Positions 1-6,109 of a stretch of DNA of 7,134 bases are shown here, piece by piece. The notes below the pieces were generated by a model. The model saw nothing but the letters and a program-made list of their open reading frames with translations. It was not told the DNA's origin and ran no database searches. A program made the position numbers and the translations under genes. The stretch is from an uncultured Marmoricola sp. (lineage in GTDB: Bacteria; Actinomycetota; Actinomycetes; Propionibacteriales; Nocardioidaceae), in contig CALMMO010000424.1 of NCBI GenBank assembly GCA_937868455.1, positions 1 through 7,134 on the forward strand, given 5' to 3'. Each line of letters starts with the position of its first letter. Within the stretch, counting starts at the first letter, position 1.

Positions 1-278
1 GTCAGGCCGCTGCGAAGGCCGACGTTGTATTCGCGCAGGCGCTCATCCCACACCGGTGTGAGTCCGGTGGCCTCGGCAACGACCTCGGCTGTCTGCCGAG
101 CCCGCATCAGGTCACTGCCCCACAAGAGAGACGCCTGATAGGCAACCATCGACGGGGCACAGGCTCGAGCTTGGGCAAGTCCCACGTCATCAAGTGGCAC
201 ATCGGCCCAGCCTTGAGCGCGGTCAACCATGTTCCACTCGGTGCGACCGTGCCGCAACAAGACGATGCGACGGGTCAC
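1..278 (-). CDS. Histidine phosphatase (phosphoglycerate mutase-like) family protein, 5' part only
   Basis: The gene runs off the left edge; 92 complete codons are visible. The N-terminus carries the superfamily's phosphate-pocket motif LLRHGRTEWN, with the phospho-accepting histidine at residue 10 (RHG). An arginine motif, SDLMRARQTAE, lies around residues 55-65, and LREYNVG around 81-87 supplies the usual acid residue. The GTG start overlaps the rsfS stop as GTGA, and no better start with a Shine-Dalgarno (SD) sequence is visible. The family hydrolyses or transfers phosphate on small sugar phosphates in the cytosol. In Mycobacterium the gene after rsfS, Rv2419c, is glucosyl-3-phosphoglycerate phosphatase (GpgP), so that is the leading guess from gene order. 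The substrate cannot be read from this fragment, and a general phosphatase or a phosphoglycerate mutase homologue is also possible. The family call is firm and the substrate is not. Confidence 0.9.
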   Translation of the reverse strand, partial: MTRRIVLLRHGRTEWNMVDRAQGWADVPLDDVGLAQARACAPSMVAYQASLLWGSDLMRARQTAEVVAEATGLTPVWDERLREYNVGLRSGL

Positions 279-634
279 GGGAGATCGAGGGTGACTGCCG
301 GGCAGTCGCGCCAGAGGCGTTCGAGGGCGTAGAACGCGCGCTCTTCTTCGTGTTGCACGTGCACGATGATGTCGGCGTAATCGATGAGCACCCACCGACT
401 CTCGCGATCACCTTCGCGGCGCACGGGCTTGGCGCCGAGTTCGCGCAGTTCATCTTCGACGTTGTCGACGATGGCACGCACCTGGCGCTCGTTGGAGGCC
501 GAGGCGAGCACGAAAATGTCGGTGATCACCAACTGTTCGGACACATCAAAGGCCAAGACGTTGGTGGCAAGTTTGTCGGCAGCGGCAACAGCAGCGGCAC
601 GCGCCAAAGTCAGGGCGCGTTCGGTGGCACTCAT
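275..634 (-). CDS. rsfS: Ribosomal silencing factor RsfS
   Basis: This 119-residue protein belongs to the RsfS/Iojap (DUF143) family, which binds ribosomal protein uL14 on the 50S subunit and blocks 30S joining when nutrients are short. Family-typical segments are visible in order: [20 protein letters not shown] (about 26-45), [16 protein letters not shown] (48-63), [13 protein letters not shown] (81-93) and [10 protein letters not shown] (99-108). The length is normal. The start chosen is ATG at 634, which overlaps the nadD stop as ATGA and has a GGAG motif five bases upstream. The reading frame stays open further upstream, but that part lies inside nadD and is not family-like. The downstream phosphatase overlaps this gene's stop as GTGA, so translation of the three genes is probably coupled. 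Confidence 0.96.
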   Translation of the reverse strand: MSATERALTLARAAAVAAADKLATNVLAFDVSEQLVITDIFVLASASNERQVRAIVDNVEDELRELGAKPVRREGDRESRWVLIDYADIIVHVQHEEERAFYALERLWRDCPAVTLDLP

Positions 635-1245
635 GCAGACTCCGCTGGGGCATAGAGATCGTGTTTTGCGATGTATTGCACGACGCCGTCTGGCACGAGA
701 TACCACACCGGTTCACCCGAGTGTCTGCGCTGTCGACAGTCAGTGGACGAGATCGCTAGGGCTGGAATCTCAATGATCGTCACCCGGTCGGCCGGGATGC
801 CATCCAAAGTGTCGGCACCCATCTCAAACCCGGGTCTCGTGCAGCCGACGAAGTGGGCGAGCTCAAAGAGTTCCTCGGCGTTGCGCCAGGTCAAGATGGC
901 AGCCAGCGCGTCGGCCCCGGTGATGAAGTAGAGGTCGGTGTCGGGGTGTTCGGCGGTCAGGTCGCGCAGCGTGTCAATCGTGTACGTCGGCCCATCGCGA
1001 TCAATATCAACTCGCGACACCGTGAACCGAGGGTTGGACGCCGTCGCGACCACCGTCATCAGATAGCGATGCTCAGCCGGGCTGACCACACGATCTGACT
1101 TCTGCCAGGGCTGCCCGGTGGGCACGAAGATGACCTCATCGAGGTCAAACCATGCCTGCACCTCGCTGGCCGCCACCAAGTGGCCGTGGTGGATGGGATC
1201 AAACGTCCCACCCATCACGCCGATGCGGCGGCGTGCGGTGGTCAG
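631..1245 (-). CDS. nadD: Nicotinate-nucleotide adenylyltransferase NadD, probable CTG start
   Basis: NadD transfers AMP from ATP to nicotinate mononucleotide, giving deamido-NAD, a central step of NAD synthesis. With the start proposed here it has 204 residues. The nucleotidyltransferase motif [11 protein letters not shown] lies at about 12-22, TGADAL near 109-114, and the ISSTDCRQR motif (the family's ISSTxxR) near 166-174. The first ATG (1215) or GTG (1218) in frame would remove the residues RRRIGV that form the first beta strand before GGTFDP, which family members keep. The only plausible start that restores them is CTG at 1245, which overlaps the stop of the preceding microprotein as CTGA. 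That matches the ATGA and GTGA overlaps of the next two junctions. A G-rich GGGCGGG lies about seven bases before it. Function is secure; the start is an inference, and an ATC codon at 1224 is a less likely alternative. Confidence 0.95.
   Translation of the reverse strand: MTTARRRIGVMGGTFDPIHHGHLVAASEVQAWFDLDEVIFVPTGQPWQKSDRVVSPAEHRYLMTVVATASNPRFTVSRVDIDRDGPTYTIDTLRDLTAEHPDTDLYFITGADALAAILTWRNAEELFELAHFVGCTRPGFEMGADTLDGIPADRVTIIEIPALAISSTDCRQRRHSGEPVWYLVPDGVVQYIAKHDLYAPAESA
1242..1245 (-). promoter_or_regulatory. CTGA stop/start overlap deciding the nadD start
   Basis: On the minus strand the bases TCCTGACC contain the TGA stop of the microprotein (1244-1242) overlapped by an in-frame CTG for nadD (1245-1243). 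Starting there gives the N-terminus [17 protein letters not shown], which agrees with the family; later in-frame starts do not. A ribosome finishing the microprotein could restart here, which would make up for the poor start codon. This is an inference from reading frame and homology. Confidence 0.6.
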
Positions 1246-1382
1246 GAGTGATCCCGCCCGGCGCCGAAGGCGATCAGGCCGATCATGAGTCCAAACAAGA
1301 CAACAAGGGCCACTCCGCCAATGAGGTAGGCGTTGTCGCCGCCGGTCTCGGCCGCTTCCATGGCAACGTTGAGGAAAGTCAT
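1242..1382 (-). CDS. Uncharacterised 46-residue single-helix membrane protein
   Basis: This small open frame (ATG at 1382, TGA at 1244-1242) sits between proA and nadD. The acidic N-terminal part (E9, E12, D16) is followed by one hydrophobic segment at about residues 19-41, including [18 protein letters not shown], and a short tail GRDHS. With acids before the helix and an arginine after it, the positive-inside rule suggests N-terminus outside and C-terminus in the cytosol. There is no cleavage-site or lipobox pattern. It starts 34 bases after proA, and its stop overlaps the probable nadD start as CTGA, so it looks like a genuine translated member of the operon. From memory, similar tiny glycine-rich one-helix proteins occupy this position in other Actinobacteria, but I know of no function. 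No strong SD precedes it. The role is unknown. Confidence 0.72.
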   Translation of the reverse strand: MTFLNVAMEAAETGGDNAYLIGGVALVVLFGLMIGLIAFGAGRDHS

Positions 1383-1400
1383 AGCCGGAGTCTAACTGCG
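1379..1400 (-). repeat. Copy 1 of a start-region direct repeat (before the microprotein)
   Basis: This 22-base segment matches 2664-2685 at 19 of 22 positions. On the minus strand the shared core is AGTTAGRCTCCGRCTATGA, where the last ATGA includes the start codon of the microprotein. Here the two variable R positions are A and G. The part before the start lacks a good SD, so any role in translation would not be a simple one. Confidence 0.6.
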
Positions 1401-1416
1401 ACGACGGGTGTGCGAG

Positions 1417-2667
1417 CTAGCGGACGTGCCCATCGCCGGTCACGACGTATTTCGTCGTGGTCATTTCGGGCAGGCCCATTGGTCCACGGGCGTGCAGCTT
1501 TTGGGTTGAGATGCCAATTTCGGCGCCGAACCCGAACTCGCCGCCGTCGGTGAAGCGGGTGCTGGCGTTGACCATCACGGCAGCCGAATCGACCTCGGCG
1601 ACAAACCGTTGGGCAGCGCGGGTCGACTCGGTGACGATGGCGTCAGTGTGGTGGGAGGAGTAGGTGCGGATGTGGTCGATGGCCGCCTCGATCGAGGGCA
1701 CGACTGCTGCCGACATCTCCATCGCCAGATATTCAGTGGCGTAGTCATCGTCGGTTGCCGGCACCACTCCAGGTTGGGCAGCGAAGACCGAGTCACCGTG
1801 CATCACAACGCCGGCGTTAATCAGAGCGGCAGTAATGCGCGGCACGAATTCATCAGCGATCGCCGCGTGCACGAGCAGCGACTCCGCGGAGTTGCACACG
1901 CTGGTGCGATGGGTCTTGGAGTTCATCACGATGCGCTCGGCCATGTCTTGGTCGGCTGATTCGTCGACGTACACATGACAGTTGCCGACCCCGGTCTCGA
2001 TCACCGGCACGCTCGACTCGTTGACCACGGTGTTGATCAGGCCGGCCCCGCCCCGCGGGATGAGTACGTCGACCAAACCGCGGGCCCGCATCAAGGCCTT
2101 GACTGAGTCACGTGAGGAGGAGTCGAGCAGTTGGATCACGTCGGGGTTGAAGCCGTGGTCAGCAACCGCGGCACGCAGCACCTCAACGATCGCAGCGTTT
2201 GATGTGGCCGCCGAACCACTGCCTCGCAGCAAGACCGCGTTGCCACTCTTGAGGCAGATGCCAGCAGCATCGGCTGTCACGTTGGGGCGACCTTCATAGA
2301 TCATCCCGACCACTCCGAAGGGCACCCGCAGTTGGCGCATTTCCAGTCCGTTGGCCAGGGTGCTGCCGCGCACCACCTCGCCGATGGGGTCGGGCAGACC
2401 AGCGACTTCGCGCAGCCCTTGGGCCATCGCGGCCACTCGGGAAGCGTCGAGGCGCAGCCGATCCAGCATGTGCTCGGGGGTCTGGTCAGCCACCGCCCGA
2501 TCAATGTCGAGGCCATTAGCAGCAACGACGTCATCGCTGCGATCCAGGAGTGCCTGTGCCATGGCGAGCAGTGCCGCGTCTTTGGCGCCTCGGGTGGCAG
2601 TGCCTAGCGTGATGCTGGCCGTGCGTGCCCGCTTGGCTGCTTCGTGCACCTGGGTTTCCACGCTCAT
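1417..2667 (-). CDS. proA: Glutamate-5-semialdehyde dehydrogenase (gamma-glutamyl phosphate reductase) ProA
   Basis: ProA reduces gamma-glutamyl phosphate with NADPH to glutamate-5-semialdehyde, the second step of proline synthesis from glutamate. The 416-residue length is normal for the family. Visible landmarks are the cofactor-binding stretch [20 protein letters not shown] (about 115-134), [12 protein letters not shown] (139-150), IPRGGAGL (203-210), the catalytic cysteine C258 in [15 protein letters not shown], and the C-terminal [20 protein letters not shown] (375-394). The ATG at 2667 is nine bases after the proB stop, so proB and proA are surely co-transcribed; an AGG eight bases upstream is a weak ribosome site. 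The start region matches the one before the microprotein downstream (see repeat). All key residues appear intact. Confidence 0.98.
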   Translation of the reverse strand: MSVETQVHEAAKRARTASITLGTATRGAKDAALLAMAQALLDRSDDVVAANGLDIDRAVADQTPEHMLDRLRLDASRVAAMAQGLREVAGLPDPIGEVVRGSTLANGLEMRQLRVPFGVVGMIYEGRPNVTADAAGICLKSGNAVLLRGSGSAATSNAAIVEVLRAAVADHGFNPDVIQLLDSSSRDSVKALMRARGLVDVLIPRGGAGLINTVVNESSVPVIETGVGNCHVYVDESADQDMAERIVMNSKTHRTSVCNSAESLLVHAAIADEFVPRITAALINAGVVMHGDSVFAAQPGVVPATDDDYATEYLAMEMSAAVVPSIEAAIDHIRTYSSHHTDAIVTESTRAAQRFVAEVDSAAVMVNASTRFTDGGEFGFGAEIGISTQKLHARGPMGLPEMTTTKYVVTGDGHVR

Positions 2668-2685
2668 AGTCGGAGCCTAACTTCG
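2664..2685 (-). repeat. Copy 2 of a start-region direct repeat (proB end/proA start)
   Basis: This is the partner of 1379-1400, with 19 of 22 positions identical. It spans the last codons and TAG stop of proB, the nine-base gap, and the ATG of proA. In this copy the TAG within AGTTAG is the proB stop codon; in the other copy the same letters lie in non-coding sequence after proA. Confidence 0.6.
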
Positions 2686-3777
2686 TCCGCCCATCAAGAC
2701 GAGATCGTCTCGGTGCACGACCTCGCGTTCGTAGGCCGCACCCAGCGCCTTAGCCAGCTCGCGGGTCGAGCGACCCAACAATGCGGGCAATTCGGCGGCG
2801 TCGTAGTTCACCAAGCCACGGGCCACCACTGCCCCGGCCGGGTCGAGGATGTCGATGGGGTCACCGGCGACGAAGGTGCCGCTCACGGACGTGATGCCGG
2901 CTGGCAGCAACGATGCCCGGCGGTCGACGACCGCTTTGACTGCTCCGGCATCAAGCACCACGCTGCCTTTGGCTTCGGTGGCGTGCTCAAGCCAGAGCAA
3001 CCGGGTGGATCGTTTGCGACCCGTGGCCGGGAATCGGGTGCCGACTTTGTGACCCGCCAACGCCTCTGCGGCCTTGTCGGCGCTCGTGAGCAGCACATCA
3101 ATGCCGGCAGCGGTCGCAATGGATGCCGCTTCGATCTTGGTGCGCATGCCGCCCGTGCCGACTCCTGAAGAGCCCGACTTGGAGATCTGCACGTCGGCGA
3201 TGTCACTCATCGAGGTCACCACCTCAATGAGTCGAGCACCTGCGGAGCCAGGGTCAGCGTCGTACAACCCATCGACGTCAGAGAGCAACACCAGACGATC
3301 AGCGTGCACAAGGTGGGCCACCAGCGCCGCCAACCGGTCGTTGTCACCGAAACGGATCTCGGTGGTGGCGACGGTGTCGTTTTCGTTCACGATGGGCACG
3401 ACACCAAGCTCAAGCAATTTGGCGAAGGTTTGAAAGGCGTTGCGGTAATGCGACCTGCGGGTGACGTCATCGAGGGTGAGCAGCACCTGACCGGCCACCA
3501 ACTTATGGCGAGCAAACTCCTCGGTGTATCTGTGGACGAGCAACCCCTGGCCCACCGAAGCCGCGGCCTGCTGTGGAGCCAAGGCCTTGGGTCGCCGCGC
3601 CATGCCAAGCGGGGCCAGTCCGGCAGCGATGGCACCAGAGGAGACCAAAACGAGTTCGTGTCCAGCATGGCGGGCAGCCGCCAACGCATCGACAAGGTGG
3701 GCAACCCGTGCAGGGTCAATCCCTCCGGCCGCAGTGGTCAGAGAGGACGAGCCAACCTTGACGACGATCCGACTCAC
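2677..3777 (-). CDS. proB: Glutamate 5-kinase ProB with C-terminal PUA domain
   Basis: ProB phosphorylates glutamate at the gamma carboxylate with ATP, the first and normally proline-inhibited step of proline synthesis. The 366 residues match the two-domain form: an amino-acid-kinase domain (about 1-255) and a PUA domain (about 268-366, starting near [15 protein letters not shown]). Kinase motifs visible are [10 protein letters not shown] (5-14), VSSGAIAAG (45-53), PIVNENDTV (128-136), [12 protein letters not shown] (143-154), [13 protein letters not shown] (164-176) and the glycine-rich [11 protein letters not shown] (205-215). The GTG start at 3777 overlaps the obg stop as GTGA, with GGGA about ten bases upstream. 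Feedback control by proline is known for the family and cannot be judged from this sequence. Confidence 0.98.
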   Translation of the reverse strand: MSRIVVKVGSSSLTTAAGGIDPARVAHLVDALAAARHAGHELVLVSSGAIAAGLAPLGMARRPKALAPQQAAASVGQGLLVHRYTEEFARHKLVAGQVLLTLDDVTRRSHYRNAFQTFAKLLELGVVPIVNENDTVATTEIRFGDNDRLAALVAHLVHADRLVLLSDVDGLYDADPGSAGARLIEVVTSMSDIADVQISKSGSSGVGTGGMRTKIEAASIATAAGIDVLLTSADKAAEALAGHKVGTRFPATGRKRSTRLLWLEHATEAKGSVVLDAGAVKAVVDRRASLLPAGITSVSGTFVAGDPIDILDPAGAVVARGLVNYDAAELPALLGRSTRELAKALGAAYEREVVHRDDLVLMGGRS

Positions 3778-5303
3778 AAGTCGTTTTCCCAGGTGGGGGT
3801 CTCATCAGTCGCCTCAGGAGCGCGGCCATCGATTCGCCGAGCCACGTCTGCACGCGTCTCGGTTTCGGCGCGCTCCCCCATGCGCTCATCGATTGCTCGA
3901 CGTCGCGAAGCAGCAGGTCGCTCCTCGGTGAAGCGGTTGTCTTCACCACGGCGACCCAAGATCTCCGCGCCGGCATCGAGGCCAGGTTTGAAGTCGAAGA
4001 CCACGGCGTTGTCGGGGTGACCGATCACCACCGGATCGCCCTCGCAGGCACCCAGTTCGACCAGTTTGGCTTCCACACCCAGCGCGTTGAGACGATCGGC
4101 CAAGAAGCCAACAGCCTCGTCGTTGCTGAAGTCGGTTTGCCTGATCCAGCGCTCTGGCTTCACCCCGCGCACCACCCAGGCAGTGCCCGAGGGAGCCGAG
4201 GAGTCAGATGTGGGAGTGACCGTGAAGTCATCGCCGTTGCCTGAGGTGGCAGCCGGACGCAACACGATGCGAGTGGGCTCAGCCTCAGGGCGCTCTGCCC
4301 GCGCACGAGCCACCACACGCGCCATGGCGTAGGAAAGTTCTTTGAGGCCCTCATGGCTGGCCGCACTGATGCGGTAGACCTCGAGTCCTCGGGCCAACAA
4401 GTCGTCTTCGACGATGTCGGCCATGTCGCGGCCATCGGGCACATCGATCTTGTTGAGCGCGACCAGTCGCGGGCGATCCTCAAGGCCGCCGTACTTCGCC
4501 AACTCGTTTTCCAAGGTGTCCAGGTCAGCAAGAGGCTCGCGTCCGGGCTCCATCGTGGCCATGTCGATGACGTGCAAGATCGCCGCACACCGCTCGATGT
4601 GTCGCAAGAAGTCGTGGCCGAGACCTCGGCCCTCAGAGGCGCCTTCGATGAGTCCAGGTACGTCGGCGACGGTGTAAGTGATCTCGCCTGCACGCACAAC
4701 ACCCAGGTTGGGCACCAATGTCGTGAAGGGGTAATCAGCGATCTTGGGCCGAGCCCGACTGATCGCCGCGATCAACGAGGACTTGCCAGCACTGGGGAAA
4801 CCCACCAAGCCGATATCGGCCACGACCTTGAGTTCGAGGCCGATCATCAAGTCATCGCCGGGCTCACCAAGAAGGGCGAATCCGGGAGCTTTGCGCTTGG
4901 CGCTTGCCAAGGCTGCGTTGCCCAAGCCACCGCGGCCGCCTTCGGCGATCACCATCTGGCTGCCCTCACCAACCAGGTCGGCCAAGACATTGCCTGCCTC
5001 ATCGGTGACCACCGTGCCATCGGGCACCGGCAAGATCAGGTCAGAGCCATGGGAGCCGTTGCGGTGCGAGCCCGCGCCATGGCCGCCGTGCTCACCGCGA
5101 CGCAAACCGCCGAGGTGGTAGTCGATCAAGGTGGTGACATCGCGGTCGACCTTCAAGATCACCGAGCCGCCCGGGCCGCCATTGCCGCCATCAGGCCCAC
5201 CTAGGGGTTTGAACTTCTCCCGGTGCACAGAGGCAACGCCGTTGCCACCGCGACCGCCGATGACGTGCAACGTCACCCGGTCAACGAATGTTGGCACGGC
5301 CAT
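3774..5303 (-). CDS. obg: GTPase Obg (CgtA/ObgE), ribosome-associated
   Basis: Obg is an essential P-loop GTPase acting in 50S assembly and in stress and (p)ppGpp responses. The 509-residue protein shows the glycine-rich Obg fold (about 1-158, e.g. [14 protein letters not shown] and [10 protein letters not shown]), then the G domain (about 160-330). G motifs are G1 GFPSAGKSS (168-176), switch [12 protein letters not shown] (191-201), G3 DVPGLIEGA (214-222), G4 NKID (284-287) and G5 ISAASHEGL (312-320). A variable linker follows, then an OCT domain (about 372-442, [20 protein letters not shown]), then a charged tail of about 65 residues rich in R, E and D. Such C-terminal extension is common in Actinobacteria; E. 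coli ObgE is near 390. An AGGAG motif nine bases before the ATG supports the start. The stop overlaps the proB start. Confidence 0.98.
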   Translation of the reverse strand: MAVPTFVDRVTLHVIGGRGGNGVASVHREKFKPLGGPDGGNGGPGGSVILKVDRDVTTLIDYHLGGLRRGEHGGHGAGSHRNGSHGSDLILPVPDGTVVTDEAGNVLADLVGEGSQMVIAEGGRGGLGNAALASAKRKAPGFALLGEPGDDLMIGLELKVVADIGLVGFPSAGKSSLIAAISRARPKIADYPFTTLVPNLGVVRAGEITYTVADVPGLIEGASEGRGLGHDFLRHIERCAAILHVIDMATMEPGREPLADLDTLENELAKYGGLEDRPRLVALNKIDVPDGRDMADIVEDDLLARGLEVYRISAASHEGLKELSYAMARVVARARAERPEAEPTRIVLRPAATSGNGDDFTVTPTSDSSAPSGTAWVVRGVKPERWIRQTDFSNDEAVGFLADRLNALGVEAKLVELGACEGDPVVIGHPDNAVVFDFKPGLDAGAEILGRRGEDNRFTEERPAASRRRAIDERMGERAETETRADVARRIDGRAPEATDETPTWENDL

Positions 5304-5329
5304 GGGGAACTTCTCCTAAGAAACACGAA

Positions 5330-5352
5330 AGGCGCTCCATGAAGGAGCGCCT
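5330..5352 (-). terminator. Intrinsic terminator-like hairpin between rpmA and obg
   Basis: On the minus strand AGGCGCTCC, loop TTCAT, GGAGCGCCT form a perfect 9-bp stem, followed by TTCGTGTTTCTT. The T-rich tail lies on the minus-strand side (the plus-strand side reads CTCTCAAAG), so it should act on rightmost-to-leftmost transcription after rpmA. The tail is interrupted by G and C, so termination may be partial. No convincing promoter is visible between it and obg, which suggests obg and the genes after it depend on read-through or on a promoter inside rplU-rpmA. Confidence 0.72.
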
Positions 5353-5376
5353 CTCAAAGTTGGGGTGAGCGGTCGC

Positions 5377-5631
5377 TCAGGCCACCGGGACGACGTTGAT
5401 GACACGACGACCACGCTTGGTGCCGAACTCCACGTTGCCCGCAATCAGTGCGAACAAGGTGTCGTCGCCACCACGACCCACGCCCGAACCGGGGTGGAAG
5501 TGGGTGCCGCGCTGACGCACGATGATTTCACCAGCGTTAACCAGTTGACCGCCGTAGCGCTTGACGCCCAGACGCTGCGAGTTTGAGTCGCGACCGTTCT
5601 TGGTGGACGCTGCGCCCTTTTTGTGTGCCAT
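5377..5631 (-). CDS. rpmA: 50S ribosomal protein bL27
   Basis: bL27 is a 50S subunit protein whose N-terminal tail reaches the peptidyl-transferase centre. The 84-residue protein begins [20 protein letters not shown] and carries the family core [18 protein letters not shown] (31-48), then [14 protein letters not shown] (52-65). It starts directly with MAHKKG and lacks the cleavable leader found in Firmicutes L27. AAGGA lies eight bases before the ATG. It follows rplU by 28 bases, the usual bacterial pairing, and a terminator-like hairpin comes 24 bases after its stop. Confidence 0.99.
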   Translation of the reverse strand: MAHKKGAASTKNGRDSNSQRLGVKRYGGQLVNAGEIIVRQRGTHFHPGSGVGRGGDDTLFALIAGNVEFGTKRGRRVINVVPVA

Positions 5632-5659
5632 GAGTTCAGTCCTTCTTCAACTACGCCAA

Positions 5660-5962
5660 TTAGAGCTTGATGTCGGTGACTTTGACCTGGGTGTACTTCT
5701 GACGGTGACCCTGGCGCTTCTTGTAACCGGTCTTGTTCTTGTACTTCTGGATGATGATCTTGGGGCCCTTGGTCGCGCCGAGAACCTCGACGGTCACGCT
5801 GGCCTTGTCGAGGCCGGTGGCCTTGACCTTGTCACCATCAACAGTCATCACGACGGGGAGGGTGACGGTGTCGCCCACAGCCGCGTCGGTGCGGTCGATT
5901 TCGAAGACGTCGCCAACGGCAACCTTTTGCTGCTTGCTGCCACTGCGCACGATCGCGTACAC
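5660..5962 (-). CDS. rplU: 50S ribosomal protein bL21
   Basis: bL21 binds 23S rRNA in the 50S subunit. The 100-residue protein begins MYAIVRSGSKQQKVAVGD and ends with the family signature region YKNKTGYKKRQGHRQKYT (about 74-91) before VKVTDIKL. The start is GTG at 5962. A TGA lies in frame only two codons upstream, so no longer form is possible, and AGGAG is found 11 bases before the GTG. This is the first gene of the rplU-rpmA unit and is preceded by a promoter and a structured leader of roughly 90 bases. Confidence 0.99.
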   Translation of the reverse strand: MYAIVRSGSKQQKVAVGDVFEIDRTDAAVGDTVTLPVVMTVDGDKVKATGLDKASVTVEVLGATKGPKIIIQKYKNKTGYKKRQGHRQKYTQVKVTDIKL

Positions 5963-5999
5963 GGCGAGTCACTCTCCTCTTGGTCTAACAAGTGTTTGA

Positions 6000-6032
6000 C
6001 CCCGATCGCGCGCCTGAAGGCTGCGCACGGGG
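6000..6032 (-). ncRNA. Structured 5' leader hairpin of rplU mRNA (candidate regulatory RNA)
   Basis: Read on the minus strand, CCCCG pairs with CGGGG, then GCGC with GCGC across a small internal loop, then GCC with GGC around a TTCA loop, with one bulged A. That is 12 base pairs in 33 bases within the rplU 5' leader. It lies 37 bases before the rplU start and about 20 before its ribosome site. Ribosomal-protein operons often carry leader structures bound by their own product, and L21 leaders are known in other phyla, but this one is not matched here to a known family. An upstream CCGAT could pair with ATCGG instead and would disturb the stem. Confidence 0.45.
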
Positions 6033-6062
6033 AATCGGCATGTGAGAACACACCGAAGGGCT

Positions 6063-6092
6063 ACTTTACGCGGGCAATGATGACCCGGTCAA
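6063..6092 (-). promoter_or_regulatory. Probable sigma70-type promoter for rplU-rpmA
   Basis: On the minus strand TTGACC (6092-6087) and TAAAGT (6068-6063) are separated by 18 bases, a good match to the -35 and TANNNT -10 pattern of actinobacterial housekeeping promoters. Transcription would begin near 6055, leaving a leader of roughly 90 bases. The -35 element begins only 17 bases after the aminotransferase stop, so rplU need not depend on that gene's transcript. It lies partly within the inverted repeat at 6083-6105. Confidence 0.6.
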
Positions 6093-6105
6093 AACGCGAC
6101 CGAGT
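6083..6105. repeat. Inverted repeat overlapping the rplU -35 element
   Basis: The plus-strand arms ACCCGGTC (6083-6090) and GACCGAGT (6098-6105) are separated by seven bases. As minus-strand RNA all eight positions pair, one as a G-U. There is no T-run after it in the direction of transcription, so it is a poor intrinsic terminator. It could be a weak 3' end structure of the aminotransferase mRNA or an operator at the promoter. Confidence 0.35.
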
Positions 6106-6109
6106 GGAC

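Noticed and set aside
194..655. A 153-codon plus-strand frame opposite rsfS
   Set aside because: It is the antisense of rsfS and the phosphatase start, with no motif of its own.
635..706. A longer N-terminus for rsfS, extending into nadD
   Set aside because: The extra residues are arginine-rich shadow sequence of nadD. The ATGA overlap with a GGAG motif at 634 matches the family's normal start.
3304..4020. A 238-codon open frame on the plus strand across proB and the obg end
   Set aside because: It spans two real genes and their overlap, looks low in family-like sequence, and has no ribosome site or partner genes. It is a shadow of proB and obg.
4353..5204. A 283-codon open frame on the plus strand, opposite obg
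   Set aside because: It lies wholly within the clearly assigned obg gene on the other strand, has no recognisable protein motifs, and is typical of antisense frames in GC-rich coding DNA.
5367..5378. A small inverted repeat, GAGCG and CGCTC, at the rpmA stop
   Set aside because: The arms are five bases with a two-base gap, too short to support alone. It might pair with the nearby terminator stem as an antiterminator, but nothing else in the sequence supports that.
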